This document shows positions 11,776 to 23,034 of a stretch of DNA of 64,000 nucleotides, piece after piece (the first letter of the stretch is position 1; each line of letters opens with the position of its first letter). The position numbers were made by a program, and so were the translations under genes. The stretch covers positions 45,345,556 to 45,409,555 of the forward strand of contig NC_079209.1 of assembly GCF_026745355.1 (NCBI RefSeq), given 5' to 3'. Source of the DNA: Beta vulgaris subsp. vulgaris. Its lineage: Eukaryota; Streptophyta; Magnoliopsida; Caryophyllales; Amaranthaceae. The notes under the pieces are model-generated. The model saw only the letters and a list, made by a program, of their open reading frames with translations, searched no databases and was not told the DNA's origin.

Positions 11776-12880
11776 TAGGCGTGAGTTTGTGTTAGACAGC
11801 TCGTCTTGTAAGAGACCGTCTAATTTTAACATTATAATTAGGCAGGCCCAAGTCTAATACCCACTACCAAAAACAGCACAAATAACCCACTATCCACAAA
11901 CAGCCCAAATAAAAAAAAGGCAAAAAAAATTAAAAAACAAAACAAAGTAGTAACCCTCGTTTTTCTCTTCTCTCTCTTCCTTCTAGCTAGTTCTTGAGCG
12001 AAAATCGCTCTCCATCTCTGGCGAATCCATCAAGTTTCTCTCTCTTCCTTTTTGTTCTTCGCTCTCCTCTTTTTGACTATTTTTTGACAAATTCTTTTTG
12101 GTGTTTTTGTTTTCGGTGAAGGATTACATTGTCGGATGGAAATGTTAAGGAAGGTGAAAAATGGATTACAACTCCAATTGATATCGCAATGCAAATTTGG
12201 AAGAATTTGGCGTCGAATGCAGTAATTTCTAGGGTAAATGTGATCTTTGGGATATGAATAGACCTTTTGAAGGTGATTGTGATTTGAAATTGTATACTTT
12301 TGATGATGATGAAGGTATAGATACTTTTTGGCATTATAGTGCTCACATTCTCGCACATTTCACTTCTTAGTAGGATAATTCAGAGAGAGAAGGTTAGAAA
12401 CAACTTCACAAATTCATTTTTGAGTTGCTTTTTTATCTGAATTAACTTTGTAGCTTAGATTCTTCAATAAGTTAAATGCATGTGTTAAAATCGACAAACT
12501 TAGGGTTTTATATAGGGAAAATCACTTCAAAAGTAAAATTCGAACCTAAATTTAGCTTAATTGTCGATTTTTTAGTTAACATTACTTATATAAATAGTTG
12601 AGGCTACACATTTAAACAATTAATCAGTTAAAATAACATATAATTTCTATTTTGGCCTACTATAATTACAGATTTAGGTTTTGAATATGCTTTTGTGAAG
12701 AAGATTGGTTGTTTATTAGTTGAAATTGATAATGTTGATATGAATTGCTTGCACAGAGGAGCTTTTGATGGGCATGCTTTTATTAACTTGTCAGAATTTG
12801 GTTAATGGTTTTACTATTAACTGGTCAGAATTTTCTTTTCAAGCTACTACCATGTTGAAATTGTTTGTATTGTGTAAATA
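11776..12880. other. No recognised gene; CT-rich and dispersed-repeat sequence
   Basis: 11790-11880 contains a short dispersed repeat (TTGTAAGAGACCGTCTAAT) that recurs, inverted, near 46480-46515. 11950-12110 is a CT-rich tract resembling a 5' UTR, but no downstream ORF of convincing length follows. 12110-12360 has weak coding-like phrases on the plus strand that stop quickly. The remainder to 12880 is plain AT-rich sequence and ends at the CACTA insertion point. Confidence 0.5.
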
Positions 12881-13290
12881 CACTAGTGGAAAAAAGCAGT
12901 AGGGCTGCGCTGAAATTGGCATGTAGGGCTGCGCTTTTAGAGGGCAGCCCTTTCCATCGCAGCCCTTCATTATTCAAGTAGGGCTGCGCTAGAAAAGCGC
13001 AGCCCTTCAAGACGAAGGGCTGCGCTTTTTTCAAAAAGGCGCAGCCCTTCTTAGCAAGAAGGGCTGCGCCTTTTTGAAAAAAGCGCACCCTTCTAACTAA
13101 AGGGCTGCCGCCTCCTTCACAAGCGCAGCCCTTCTTTTGTTTAGAAGGGCTAGCCTTCTAAGAAGAAGGGCTGCGCTAGTGAAGGACTAGCGCAGCCCTT
13201 CTTGCTAGATAGGGCTGCGCTAGTTTATACTAGCGCAGCCCTTCAAGTAAGAAGGGCTGCGCTAGTTTAAACTAGCGCAGCCCTTCACTT
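12881..13290. repeat. Left terminus and subterminal GGGCTGCGC repeats of the CACTA element
   Basis: After the CACTA terminus, more than a dozen copies of GGGCTGCGC or its complement GCGCAGCCC follow at short intervals, often as facing pairs that can form small hairpins (for example around 13000-13050 and 13180-13285). In En/Spm elements such subterminal clusters bind the TNPA protein. Here the motif, 9 bp or longer, is unusually GC-rich against an AT-rich background. Confidence 0.85.
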
Positions 13291-13546
13291 TATAATTTTT
13301 TTTTTTTATTTTGCTTGCACACAGCCTGCACATACCAGCAGCAGCACAGCCTACACCCACACACCAGCCCACCCCCCCCATAACCTCTCTTGACAAGAAA
13401 AAAATGCAAATTGCAATACAATAATATATGACAAGTGGAGAAAGGTAATAATTAACTTCAAATATATTAAATAATGTAAAAAGTGTACATAGGTGATAGA
13501 AACTAGCTAGTATTACATTGTTGGAGCGAAAATCTCATCCTATGCA

Positions 13547-16500
13547 ATCATCGGTAATGTGGGACGCCAACTTATCTCGAACTTCGTCAATTCCTTCTTG
13601 GTGAAGTTCCTTAAACGTGGTATGGACTAGCATAAACCTTGCAAAACAACCAAGGAATAAACATATACAAAAAGTCAATCATTTTACCGTAGTTAGTACT
13701 TCTAAAAATGACATATATCTTCCCGAAATGGAATCAAAATCAAATGCAAGCCTAAAAGTCTACACACTAGTTATAATATATCTCATATAATCATGTTCAA
13801 AGAAAATTTGAGGTTAAATCACTTCATAACTACATTTTGGGAGCGAAAATGCCAAAATAGGCCAAAATAGGCCGGAAATGGCCTTTTTCGTTCCCGAAAT
13901 GCAACCAACAAGAAATTAAAGCCTAAAAGTCTACCACTAGTTATTAATATATCTCATATAATCATGTTCAAGAGAATTTGGGGTTAAATCACTTCATTAC
14001 ATTTGGGAGCGAAAATGCCAAAATAGGCCAAAATAGGCCGGAAATGGCCTTTTCGTTCCCGAAATGCAAACCAACAAGAAATTAAAGCCTAAGAATCTAC
14101 ATACTAGTTATAATATGCCTCATTAATCATGTTCAAAGAGAATTTGAGGTTAAATCACTTCATAAGTACATTTTGGGAGCGAAAAGGCCAAAATAGGCCA
14201 AATAGTCCGAAATGGCCTTTTCGTTCCGAAATGCAACCAACAAGAAATTAAAGCTAAACTACATACTAGTTATAATATGCCTCATTAATCATTTTCAAAG
14301 AGAATTTGAGGTTAAATCACTTCATAAGTACATTTTGGGAGCGAAAAGGCCAAAATAGGCCAAAAGGCCGGAATTGGCCTTTTCGTTCCCGAAATGCAAC
14401 CAACAACAAATTAAAGCCTAAGAATCTACATACTAGTTATAATATGCCTCATATAATCATGTTCAAAGAGAATTTGAGGTTAAATCACATCATAACTACA
14501 TTTTGGGAGCGAAAAGGCAAAATAGGCCGGAAATACAACAAACAACAATTGGAAACCTAAAAGTTACATACCTTTCGAAGATCAACAACATCTTTGCAAT
14601 AGTTGACGATATCGAGCATGAACCTCATGACGTAATACCCACACGCAAGTCCACCTTCTTGTACCGGACACTAAAAATTCACCAAAGATGCAATAAATGA
14701 CATGTTATATGTGTATTATGTGTTTGTATAAAAGGATGCAAAAAATATTACATGTTACCTCGACTAAATACCAAACAGGAGCTTTTCCTTGTCGAAGTCC
14801 AGATGAAGTAATCTTCTTCATCACACTACATCAATACACATTATTATAAGATTAGATGTACATTTAATATTTAATAAGCTAAGTGTGCATATATAGTTTC
14901 GATTAGGCTACCTATTTAACAATGATTTGACTAGTAAGGACCGTATTGTTCCTTTACGCAAAGAATCAAAGTGAATATCAGCTACTGGCTGGTTGTGCAA
15001 TAGTGGCCGGTCCCTAGGGGGCTGTATAGATCCATAAGCCACGATAATGAATCTACCATGACCATCTCCTTGATTACATAGCCACATGGTGTCTCTTCCT
15101 TTAAAAAAAAACTCTATTCAAGGTTAGTCTATGAAACAATATTAAGAACAATAGTTGTGATATTAAACAATTACCGTTAACTCCGGTTGTGGACGAGGCT
15201 GCGTAGGAACAGGCTGCTTAGGAACAGGCTGCATAGGAACATTGCCCTGCGTGAAAGCACCAAAAGTCGGTAAGCCCATCTGCGCCAAAATGGCGTTGAA
15301 ATTCTGAGTCATCTCCGCTCTGAGCTCCTCCCGAAGTTCGGCTTTCATAGCCTCCACATCTTGGAAGGTGATGAATTACACTGGAGGTAGTGGATCTGGA
15401 CGTAGAGGTGTATTGATCACCATACACCTTTCTCACCCCGAGGCGGACACCTCCTACGCCCCTCCACGTCCATACTGGTCCCGTCCTAGAGTCTCGTGTA
15501 AGGCATCAACTTGTCCTCTAGGAGTGAACTCACCAGCTGCCTCCTTTTCCTTCAAGCCAATCTGCATAAATGATAAGAGAGAAATACTCGTGAGCGCAGA
15601 AGTTATATTATTATGTAAACCTTATCAATAACTTATAATATGTACTTACAATGGCATTAGCTATCTGTTTGTTCCGGGATCAGTATGACTCTCTGTCCCT
15701 TTGCATCAACCCCATGCATGGAACACCACCAATCGAGCACTCTATCTGGTTGCCGCTGTGCAGCTGTCGTCGTAGAGCTAGTGCCCGATTGCGTCGTGGT
15801 CGACGCAATCGTGGGGTAATGTGCATCATCCACGATTCTCTCGCCTGACCATACGAATGAGCACCCAGATGGTGGTAGTGCTTCCTAGATTTTGCATTCG
15901 CGCTATTTTTCTCACGAATTGCCTGAAACACACAAATATAAACAAAGGTTAGATATGGTGTTATATAATATTGGATCTGAAGTATTAAATCTTAGCTAGT
16001 AAAAAATTCTTCAACAACAACTTCTGGGGTAGTTGTTTTTTGTGCAACAAATGCATGCCACTGCTCAGCTGTGATATGCCTCCATATCTGATATGGAAGC
16101 TTGAGGGATCCTCGAATGATGTGTCATGTGAAGCCTCAGAAGAAGGTGTTGCTTCCCCGTCGTAGATTTTCTTCTTCTTTGTTCCCCCGACTTTTCTCCG
16201 CTTCGTGATCCACCCCGACACTAGCTTGGCCTTGAAGTCTCGGAATTTTGGGCACTGCGGATAGAAACAAATTTTCTTCGCTTCATCGTTTGGAAAATGG
16301 AATTGATTCTACAAAGAACGCATTACACAAATTAGTCAATATTACATAGTATATTTAACCAAAGTGTTAAAATTATAATAATTATACGCGAATCTTACCA
16401 TAGTATCTTCCCAAATCATCTTCTTCAAAGACTCGGGGACCTCTTTCCATGAGTGGAGAATGGAGAGCTTATGCATGCAAATCCCAATTTGCATGGCATA

Positions 16501-16756
16501 CTTTTGACGCCATTTTCCACAAGGTTGCCCCGATTGATCGTACTCCAAAGTCATTAGGGTGGGTTTCCCTAGTGACTTTGTAGGTCCCCTTCCTTTCCTC
16601 TTTTTCGTCCACAAGTTCTTACTTGCAATTGACGCTTGTATACCTTTTTCTTCACGTCGAGCCATAACCATTTGCCGTTGTTCCTTTTTGTGATCGAAAG
16701 ACTCATCCTCGGTAGTGTGTTCCGCACTCGTATCCGTATGCACATCCTCCATGTCC
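13547..16756 (-). pseudogene. CACTA second gene: Transposase_24 (Ptta/En-Spm) type with Ulp1-like C-terminal exons
   Basis: Exons I can place. 16756-16399 starts MEDVHTDTSAEHTTED, then LGKPTLMTLEYDQSGQPCGK, and ends at a GT donor. 16308 onward reads NQFHFPNDEAKKICFYPQCP. 15922 onward reads AIREKNSANAKSRKHYHHLG. A Gln/Pro-rich part ends near 15175. Next come ~15110-14915 (LCNQGDGHGRFIIVAYGS) and an exon ending at 14759. 14670-14572 is exactly 33 codons with AG and GT at its edges and contains LACGYYVMRFML, the Cys-containing motif of C48/Ulp1 peptidases. A last exon at about 13650-13547 reads EGIDEVRDKLASHI, like the usual Ulp1 tail. Frame changes (for example near 16090, 15840 and 13600) suggest decay. 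The Ulp1 catalytic His/Asp segment was not found. Confidence 0.75.
13720..14560. repeat. Tandem array 1 of the ~168-bp hairpin unit
   Basis: About five units of 162-171 bp; the shared ATCATGTTCAAAGA segment starts at 13793, 13964, 14129, 14291 and 14459. Each unit contains an imperfect inverted repeat: GGGAGCGAAAAGGCC, then one to three AAAATAGGCC steps, then GGCCTTTTCGTTCCC. The array lies wholly between the splice donor at 14571 and the last exon near 13650, so it occupies the final intron of the second CACTA gene. Confidence 0.9.
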
Positions 16757-16827
16757 CTGAAATGGTAAAAACACATACAAATTAATAAAAAAAAAAAGCA
16801 AATTAAAAATGTAACTAGTATGTAGAA

Positions 16828-17023
16828 GGGGGGGGGGGGCAGTGGGGGGGGAGGGGGGGCAGGGGGGGGAAAGGGGGGCAGCAGTGGGGTGGGGGGGCAG
16901 CAGGGGGGAATGGGGGGGACAGAGGGGAGGGCGGCAGGTGGGGAATGGGGGGACAGCAGGGGGAGGGGGGGACAGCAGTGGGAAGGGGGGGTGGGGGGGG
17001 CATGGGGGGGGGGTGGGGGCTGG
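16828..17023 (+). repeat. G-rich tract with quadruplex potential (196 bp)
   Basis: A nearly continuous run of G7-G12 tracts broken by A, CA, CAGCA or T. On the transposon's coding strand it is a C-rich tract, and long proline-rich ORFs there are by-products of base composition. It lies directly next to hairpin array 2 and just upstream of the acceptor of the MEDVH exon, within the large intron inferred at 16757-18813. Repeated G-runs of this length satisfy the usual G-quadruplex pattern many times over. Confidence 0.9.
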
Positions 17024-17029
17024 GCATGG

Positions 17030-18795
17030 TAGCGAAAAGGCCAAAATAGGCCGAAATGGCCGGAAATGGCTTTTCGTTCCCGAAATGCAACCAACAAGAA
17101 ATTAAAGCCTAAAAATCTACATACTAGTTACATTATACATCATATATCATGTTCAAAAAGAATTTGAGGTTAAATCACTTCATAAGTACATTTTGGGAGC
17201 GAAAAGGCCAAAATAGGCCAAATAGGCCGGAAATGGCCTTTTCGTTCCCAAAATGCAACCAACAAGAAATTAAAGCCTAAAAATCTACATACTAGTTACA
17301 TTATACATCATATATCATGTTCAAAAAGAATTTGAGGTTAAATCACTTCATAAGTACATTTTGGGAGCGAAAAGGCCAAAATAGGCCAAATAGGCCGGAA
17401 ATGGCCTTTTCGTTCCCAAAATCAACCAACAAGAAATTAAAGCCTAAAAATCTACATACTAGTTACATTATACATCATATATCATGTTCAAAAAGAATTT
17501 GAGGTTAAATCACTTCATAAGTACATTTTGGGAGCGAAAAGGCCAAAATAGGCCAGAATAGGCCGGAAATGGCCTTTTCGTTCCCAAAATGCAACCAACA
17601 AGAAATTAAAGCCTAAAAATCTACATACTAGTTACATTATACATCATATATCATGTTCAAAAAGAATTTGAGGTTAAATCACTTCATAAGTACATTTTGG
17701 GAGCGAAAAGGCCAAAATAGGCCAAATAGGCCGGAAATGGCCTTTTCGTTCCCAAAATGCAACCAACAAGAAATTAAAGCCTAAAAATCTACATACTAGT
17801 TACATTATACATCATATATCATGTTCAAAAAGAATTTGAGGTTAAATCACTTCATAAGTACATTTTGGGAGCGAAAAGGCCAAAATAGGCCAAAATAGGC
17901 CGGAAATGGCCTTTTCGTTCCCAAAATGCAACCAAAAAAATTAAAGCCTAAAAATCTACATACTAGTTACATTATACTCATATAATCATGTTCAAAAAGA
18001 ATTTGAGGTTAAATCACTTCATAAGTACATTTTGGGAGCGAAAAGGCCAAAATAGGCCAAATAGCCGGAAATGGCCTTTTCGTTCCCAAAATGCAACCAA
18101 CAAGAAATTAAAGCCTAAAAATCTACATACTAGTTATAATACATCATATAATCATGTTCAAAAAGAATTTGAGGTTAAATCACTTCATAAGTACATTTTG
18201 GGAGCGAAAAGGCCAAAATAGGCCAAAATAGGCCGGAAATGGCCTTTTCGTTCCCAAATGCAACCAACAAGAAATTAAAGCCTAAAAATCTACATACTAG
18301 TTACTATATCATCATATAATCATGTTCAAAAGAATTTGAGGTTAAATCACTTCATAAGTACATTTTGGGAGCGAAAAGGCCAAAAAAGGCCAAAATAGGC
18401 CGGAAATGGCCTTTTCGTTCCCAAAATGCAACCAACAAGAAATTAAAGCCTAAAAATCTACATACTAGTTAAATATCATCATATAATCATGTTCAAAGAG
18501 AATTTGAGGTTAAATCACTTCATAAGTACATTTTGGGAGCGAAAAGGCCAAAATAGGCCAAAATAGGCCGGAAATGGCCTTTTCGTTCCCAAAATGCAAC
18601 CAACAAAAAATTAAAGCCTAAAAATCTACATACTAGTTACATTATACATCATATAATCATGTTCAAAAAGAATTTGAGGTTAAATCACTTCATAAGTACA
18701 TTTTGGGAGCGAAAAGGCCAAAATAAGCCAAAATAGGCCGGAAATGGCCTTTTCGTTCCCAAAATGCAACCAACAAGAAATTGAAGCCTAAAAAT
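17030..18795. repeat. Tandem array 2 of the ~168-bp hairpin unit
   Basis: About ten highly similar units. The ATGTTCAAA segment begins at 17149, 17317, 17484, 17653, 17821, 17988, 18154, 18322, 18489 and 18659, giving periods of 166-170 bp. Every unit carries the same GGGAGCGAAAAGGCC / GGCCTTTTCGTTCCC inverted repeat, as in array 1. Units differ mainly by the number of AAAATAGGCC steps and small indels. Units are more uniform here than in array 1, suggesting recent amplification or homogenisation. Short ORFs across the array are repeat translation, not genes. Confidence 0.95.
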
Positions 18796-18826
18796 TGGAG
18801 AAATTACACACACCTGAGTTTATGTC

Positions 18827-21800
18827 TCATGATTCATTGAGCTTCCGCCTTTTCTTAGGATCCTCAAGTACAGTATTCCCTTCCGTGTGATCTACACGCA
18901 TATAATTCTCCGACATATTTACATCATCTTCCACACGAATTTCAGGATAGGTAAAGGGGGGAGGTCCTCAAATGCATCATATTCTTCCTCATTATCAACA
19001 TCACCAATACCGAGGATACTCCTTTTACCAGGTACAACAATTGACCACTTATGATCAGCAGGATCAGTTACAAAAAAAACTTGCTTCACTTGTGATGCAA
19101 TTACAAATGGCTCCTCAGTTTCACGTAAACGACTAAGGTCAACAAGGGTGAAACCGCAAGGATCATCGTTTCTTACACAACGGCGATTATTGTCAACCCA
19201 CGTGCAACACAAGAGGCAAATATTAAAAGTACAGTAGTCCAGCTCCCAGATTTCTTGTATTCGCCCATAGTAGTTGCTTTCAGCATGTACAGGCGACTTA
19301 TCTTTCGAGCTTGCATATTGTGTAGACGACGCCACAAGTGAAACACCACTATTTTGTTGCGATCTTGACTTGAGATCTTGACGTTCAGTCCAAAAATTAT
19401 ACCCATTAATATCATAACCCTCATAAGAGCGTACAGCTTCACGAGGACCAAATGCTAACCACTTGACTGTTTCAGGAACACTTTCATCCAAATCATTGAG
19501 TACTCGTTTATGAAACCAATCAATGAAAGTCTTGTTATGCATTTGCGTCAATGCCCTCACTCCTTTTCCAGGATTGCTAACACGTAATTCCTCCATATGT
19601 TCACTTAAATAAGGATGGACATCTGGTACGTGATGCAATACAAATAAGTGAGCTTGTTTACGCTTTTCTACGGAAGGTGTGATCAATTTTGAACCAATTG
19701 TACCCTTGCCCTCAAGTCTGCCCTCGTGTCGGGATGTCGGAAGTCCAACAGGATCAACACTAGCAAAATACTCAGCCACAAAATTACTGATCTCTTCACC
19801 CACAATCCCTTGAATTATACTACCTTCTGGTTGTGCAGGATTACGAACTTTATCTTTCAAAGTTCCCATATATCTCTCAAAAGGATAGCACCACCTCAAA
19901 AACACTGGACCACACAGCTTAATTTCTCGAACTAGATGGACAATGAGATGGACCATAATGTCAAAGAATGCAGGGGGGAAATACATCTCAAATTTGCATA
20001 GAGTTTCAACTACTCTAGTCTGCAAGGAATCGAGGGTCGACGGGTCTAGGACTTTGCTGCAGATTGAATGAAAAAATGAACACAGTTCTGTAATGGTGTG
20101 CCTCACATGCTTTGGAAGTATCCCACGAATTGCAATCGGTAAGAATACTTGCATCATGACATGACAATCGTGCGATTTCATACTCGATAACTTCAACTCA
20201 CCATTTAAGGTAACAAAGCGCTTCATATTCGATGAGTAGCCAGTAGGGACCTTAATGCCATACAATGACTCGCAAAAAATCCGTTTTCTCTGCACGCGAC
20301 ATCGTGTAGCAAGCTGGTGGCAAATAATTTCTCTCCGAATCCTCCACCTTTTTACTTTTCTGTGTTTCATCATCATCAACCCTTTCCTCCCCTTTTTTCT
20401 TCTTTCTTCCGTCCCTTTTCTGAGCCCACAACTCTGGTCGAATCCCCTCTTGTTCCAAGTAAAGTCGTGACGCCTTAACATCTTTTGTCTTACCCGGAAT
20501 ATTCATAAGTGTCGCATAATAGCTTCACAAACATTCTTCTCTATGTGCATGATCCAAACAATGTCTGACCTTTAGATCTTTCCAATATGGGAGTTTCCAA
20601 AAAATGGACTGTTTTTTCCATAATCCTGTAGGTCTATCAACCTCACTAGCAGGTTTACCAAAGACTGTTTCAATGCCCTTCACCTGATTATAAACTTCAG
20701 TACCAGTTAATGGTCTATGAGCAACTTCTTCTTCAACCGTCCCATCGAATGCCTTCTTCTTAAACCGATAGGGATGGTCGCGGCTGAGGAGCCTTCGTGT
20801 GCGCATATACACATGTTTGCAGCCCTTAAGGTGTGTAGATTTCATGTCATCTAAACAAATCGGGCAAGGTTGTTTTCCTTTAGTCTTATACCCAGATAAG
20901 TTCCCATAAGCTGGATAATCGTTCATAGTACAAAAAAGCATGGCACGCAGAGTGAACATCTCATTAGCATACGCATCAAATACTAACACTCCTTCGTTCC
21001 ACATCTTCTGTAAATCTTCAACAAGCGGCTGAAGGTATACATCTATGTCATTTCCAGGTTGTTTGGGCCCCGATATAAGAAGCGACAACATCATGTACTT
21101 GCGTTTCATGCACAACCAAGGAGGCAAGTTATAAACACACTAAAACTACTGGCCATGTGCTATGCTGCGAGCTGAGATTGCCAAAAGGGTTCATGCCATC
21201 CGTACATAATCCAAGCCTCAGATTCCTATCCTCATTACCAAATGACTTATGCACCCTGTCGATAGTTTTCCACTCAGGCGAATCAGCCGGATGCTTGAGC
21301 AGACCGTCTTTCTTCCTACGATCTGCATGCCACCTCAAATTCTTCGCATCTCCTTTATTGAGAACATGCGCTTAAATCTAGGTATTATGGGTAGATACCA
21401 CAACACCTTGGCTGGTGGTCCTTCACTACCTCCAGCTCCTTCACGCTTGTACCTCGACAATCCACAACGTGGACACTCATGTAAATGCTCATACTCATTA
21501 CGATAAAGCACACAATCGTTAGGACAAGCATGTATCCGCTCGTACTCTAAACCCAAAGGACACATCAACTTCTTCGCATAATAGTACGACTTTGGCAGTT
21601 CATTTCCTTTAGGGAGCATCTCAGCTAAAACTTCCAACAACGATGTGAAACTAGAGTCCGTCCAACCAGCGTTCGACTTAATGTTGAACAGTGTTACCAC
21701 CGCAGAAAGTTTGGTGTACTTTGTACAACCTGGATACAACGGCTTTTCAGCAGCCTTAGACATAGACTCAAAAATACGAGGTCGTCTACACGACTGATCT

Positions 21801-22201
21801 TCAACCTCGTGTATCATCTCGTCTACCCGATCCCTATCATCATCTCCAAATTCATCATCCAAATTCTCATCCCCTAACTCATCATCATCCTTCTTTTTTT
21901 CTTCACATACATCATTCTTTAATCCAGAGCTTCCCATATACCTCCCCTGCTCACCATGCCAAATCCATACATGGTATTGAGGCCTAAACCCACGGCGAAA
22001 TACATGCTCCCTAACCACATGTATACTACTAACCTTGCTCACATTTCTACAATCCAAACAAGGACAATAAAAGTCGACTGCTCCAGAGGATGTTTGATAT
22101 TCTAATGCACTTCTACAGAATTCCGAGACCCCATTCACAAACTCAATCGATTCACGACTACCATACATCCAAGTACGATCCATCTCATTCAAGAAGACCA
22201 C
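18827..22201 (-). pseudogene. TNP2-type CACTA transposase (TnpD-like), frameshifted
   Basis: 22201-21335 holds the transposase-associated N-terminus (DRTWMYGSRESIEFVNGV) and the start of Transposase_21 (LLEVLAEMLPKGNELPKSYY, CPRCGLSRYK). After a frameshift at ~21350, 21338-21129 continues (LRWHADRRKKDG, DGMNPFGNLSSQHSTWP). After another at ~21130, 21127-20525 follows (NLPPWLCMKR, PAYGNLSGYKTKGKQPCPIC). More frame changes lie near 20530-20500 and 20300. The last part, about 20300-18919, is open and carries DUF4218-like (GPVFLRWCYPFERYMGTLKD) and DUF4216-like regions (YEGYDINGYNFWT, VFFVTDPADHKW). A shifted frame continues to 18827 with a basic, NLS-like DPKKRRKL end. At least four frameshifts preclude a functional protein from this copy. 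A 5' UTR intron is likely, with an acceptor just above 22201. Confidence 0.9.
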
Positions 22202-22363
22202 CTCTAATAATTAAACACAACATTCATTATAATGCATCAATCATTATTAAAGTACACATAACTCACATATTCAAATCACACACGTATACAACAAGCTAAG
22301 ATAGTCACATGTTCAATTGTATGCATGCAGTCAAAGGTCCTTATCACTCCAACCTAACCCATC

Positions 22364-22580
22364 CTTGGACGTCTAATCTCACTAGTGAATATATGCCAAC
22401 TTTCCAATTCTAAGGAAAATCCGGCAGCATTTCCCTACAGTTCTCCAAGTACACAATGTAGATAATTGCTTATCTACATATGTACCCAGAGAACAATGTA
22501 GCGAAACGATAAGCCAAGATTTTCCTCAGAATTGAAAAGAAGACACACATTCACCACCTAAGTGAGATCAAACGTCCAAG
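22364..22580. repeat. 217-nt foldback in the 5' intron of the CACTA transposase
   Basis: The left arm begins CTTGGACGTCTAATCTCACT; the right arm ends AGTGAGATCAAACGTCCAAG, its complement with two transition differences. Pairing continues inward: TTCCAATTCTAAGGAAAATC against GATTTTCCTCAGAATTGAAA, and CTACAGTTCTCCAAGTAC against GTACCCAGAGAACAATGTAG. It closes on a GTAGATAAT/ATCTAC stem. A second short hairpin (CAAGACTTAC / GTAAGTCTTG) follows at about 22607-22634. The whole lies between the acceptor at about 22208 and a plausible donor (AAGAG|GTAAC) near 22820. Confidence 0.85.
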
Positions 22581-23034
22581 AACAGTCCCAAACCGGGGAC
22601 TATTCAAGACTTACCCTAATGAGTAAGTCTTGAACGGGTATCTAGGCATATATGATGATGATTCAAACAACTACTTATATATTTTCATATATATAGCTAA
22701 ATCACATTGCGTTTTCATACAATCTCATATCAACAAATAATATATTATATATACATTATAAAAAATACATATACATTCAATAAATTATCAACTTTGTCTA
22801 CATGTTAAAGTAGTTACCTCTTAACACCAACGACGAGCAATGAAGAGAAAAGAGATACTTGGAACTTTACTTGCCTTCCTTAGCCTCTTCTTCCTACAAT
22901 TGACAAAACCCACATTGCACATTAACCATTTAATTCAATTTAACAAAACAAAAGTAACTACTTAAAAACAAAATTAATCCATACCTAATTAACCACTCAA
23001 ATGGTGGAGAAGAGAAGAAAATAAAGAGAAGAGA

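Noticed and set aside
16342..17105. Long proline-rich (minus) and glycine-rich (plus) ORFs across 16815-17105
   Set aside because: They translate the G/C homopolymer tract. Only the part below 16756 (MEDVHTD...) is coding, after a splice acceptor.
14306..18221. Small ORFs in the hairpin arrays (14306-14560, 17317-17502, 17988-18221)
   Set aside because: Each is the same repeat unit translated, with stops in every unit.
13720..18795. Regularly spaced repeats resembling a CRISPR array
   Set aside because: Units are contiguous ~168-bp tandem copies without unique spacers, lie in a plant CACTA transposon, and no cas genes exist.
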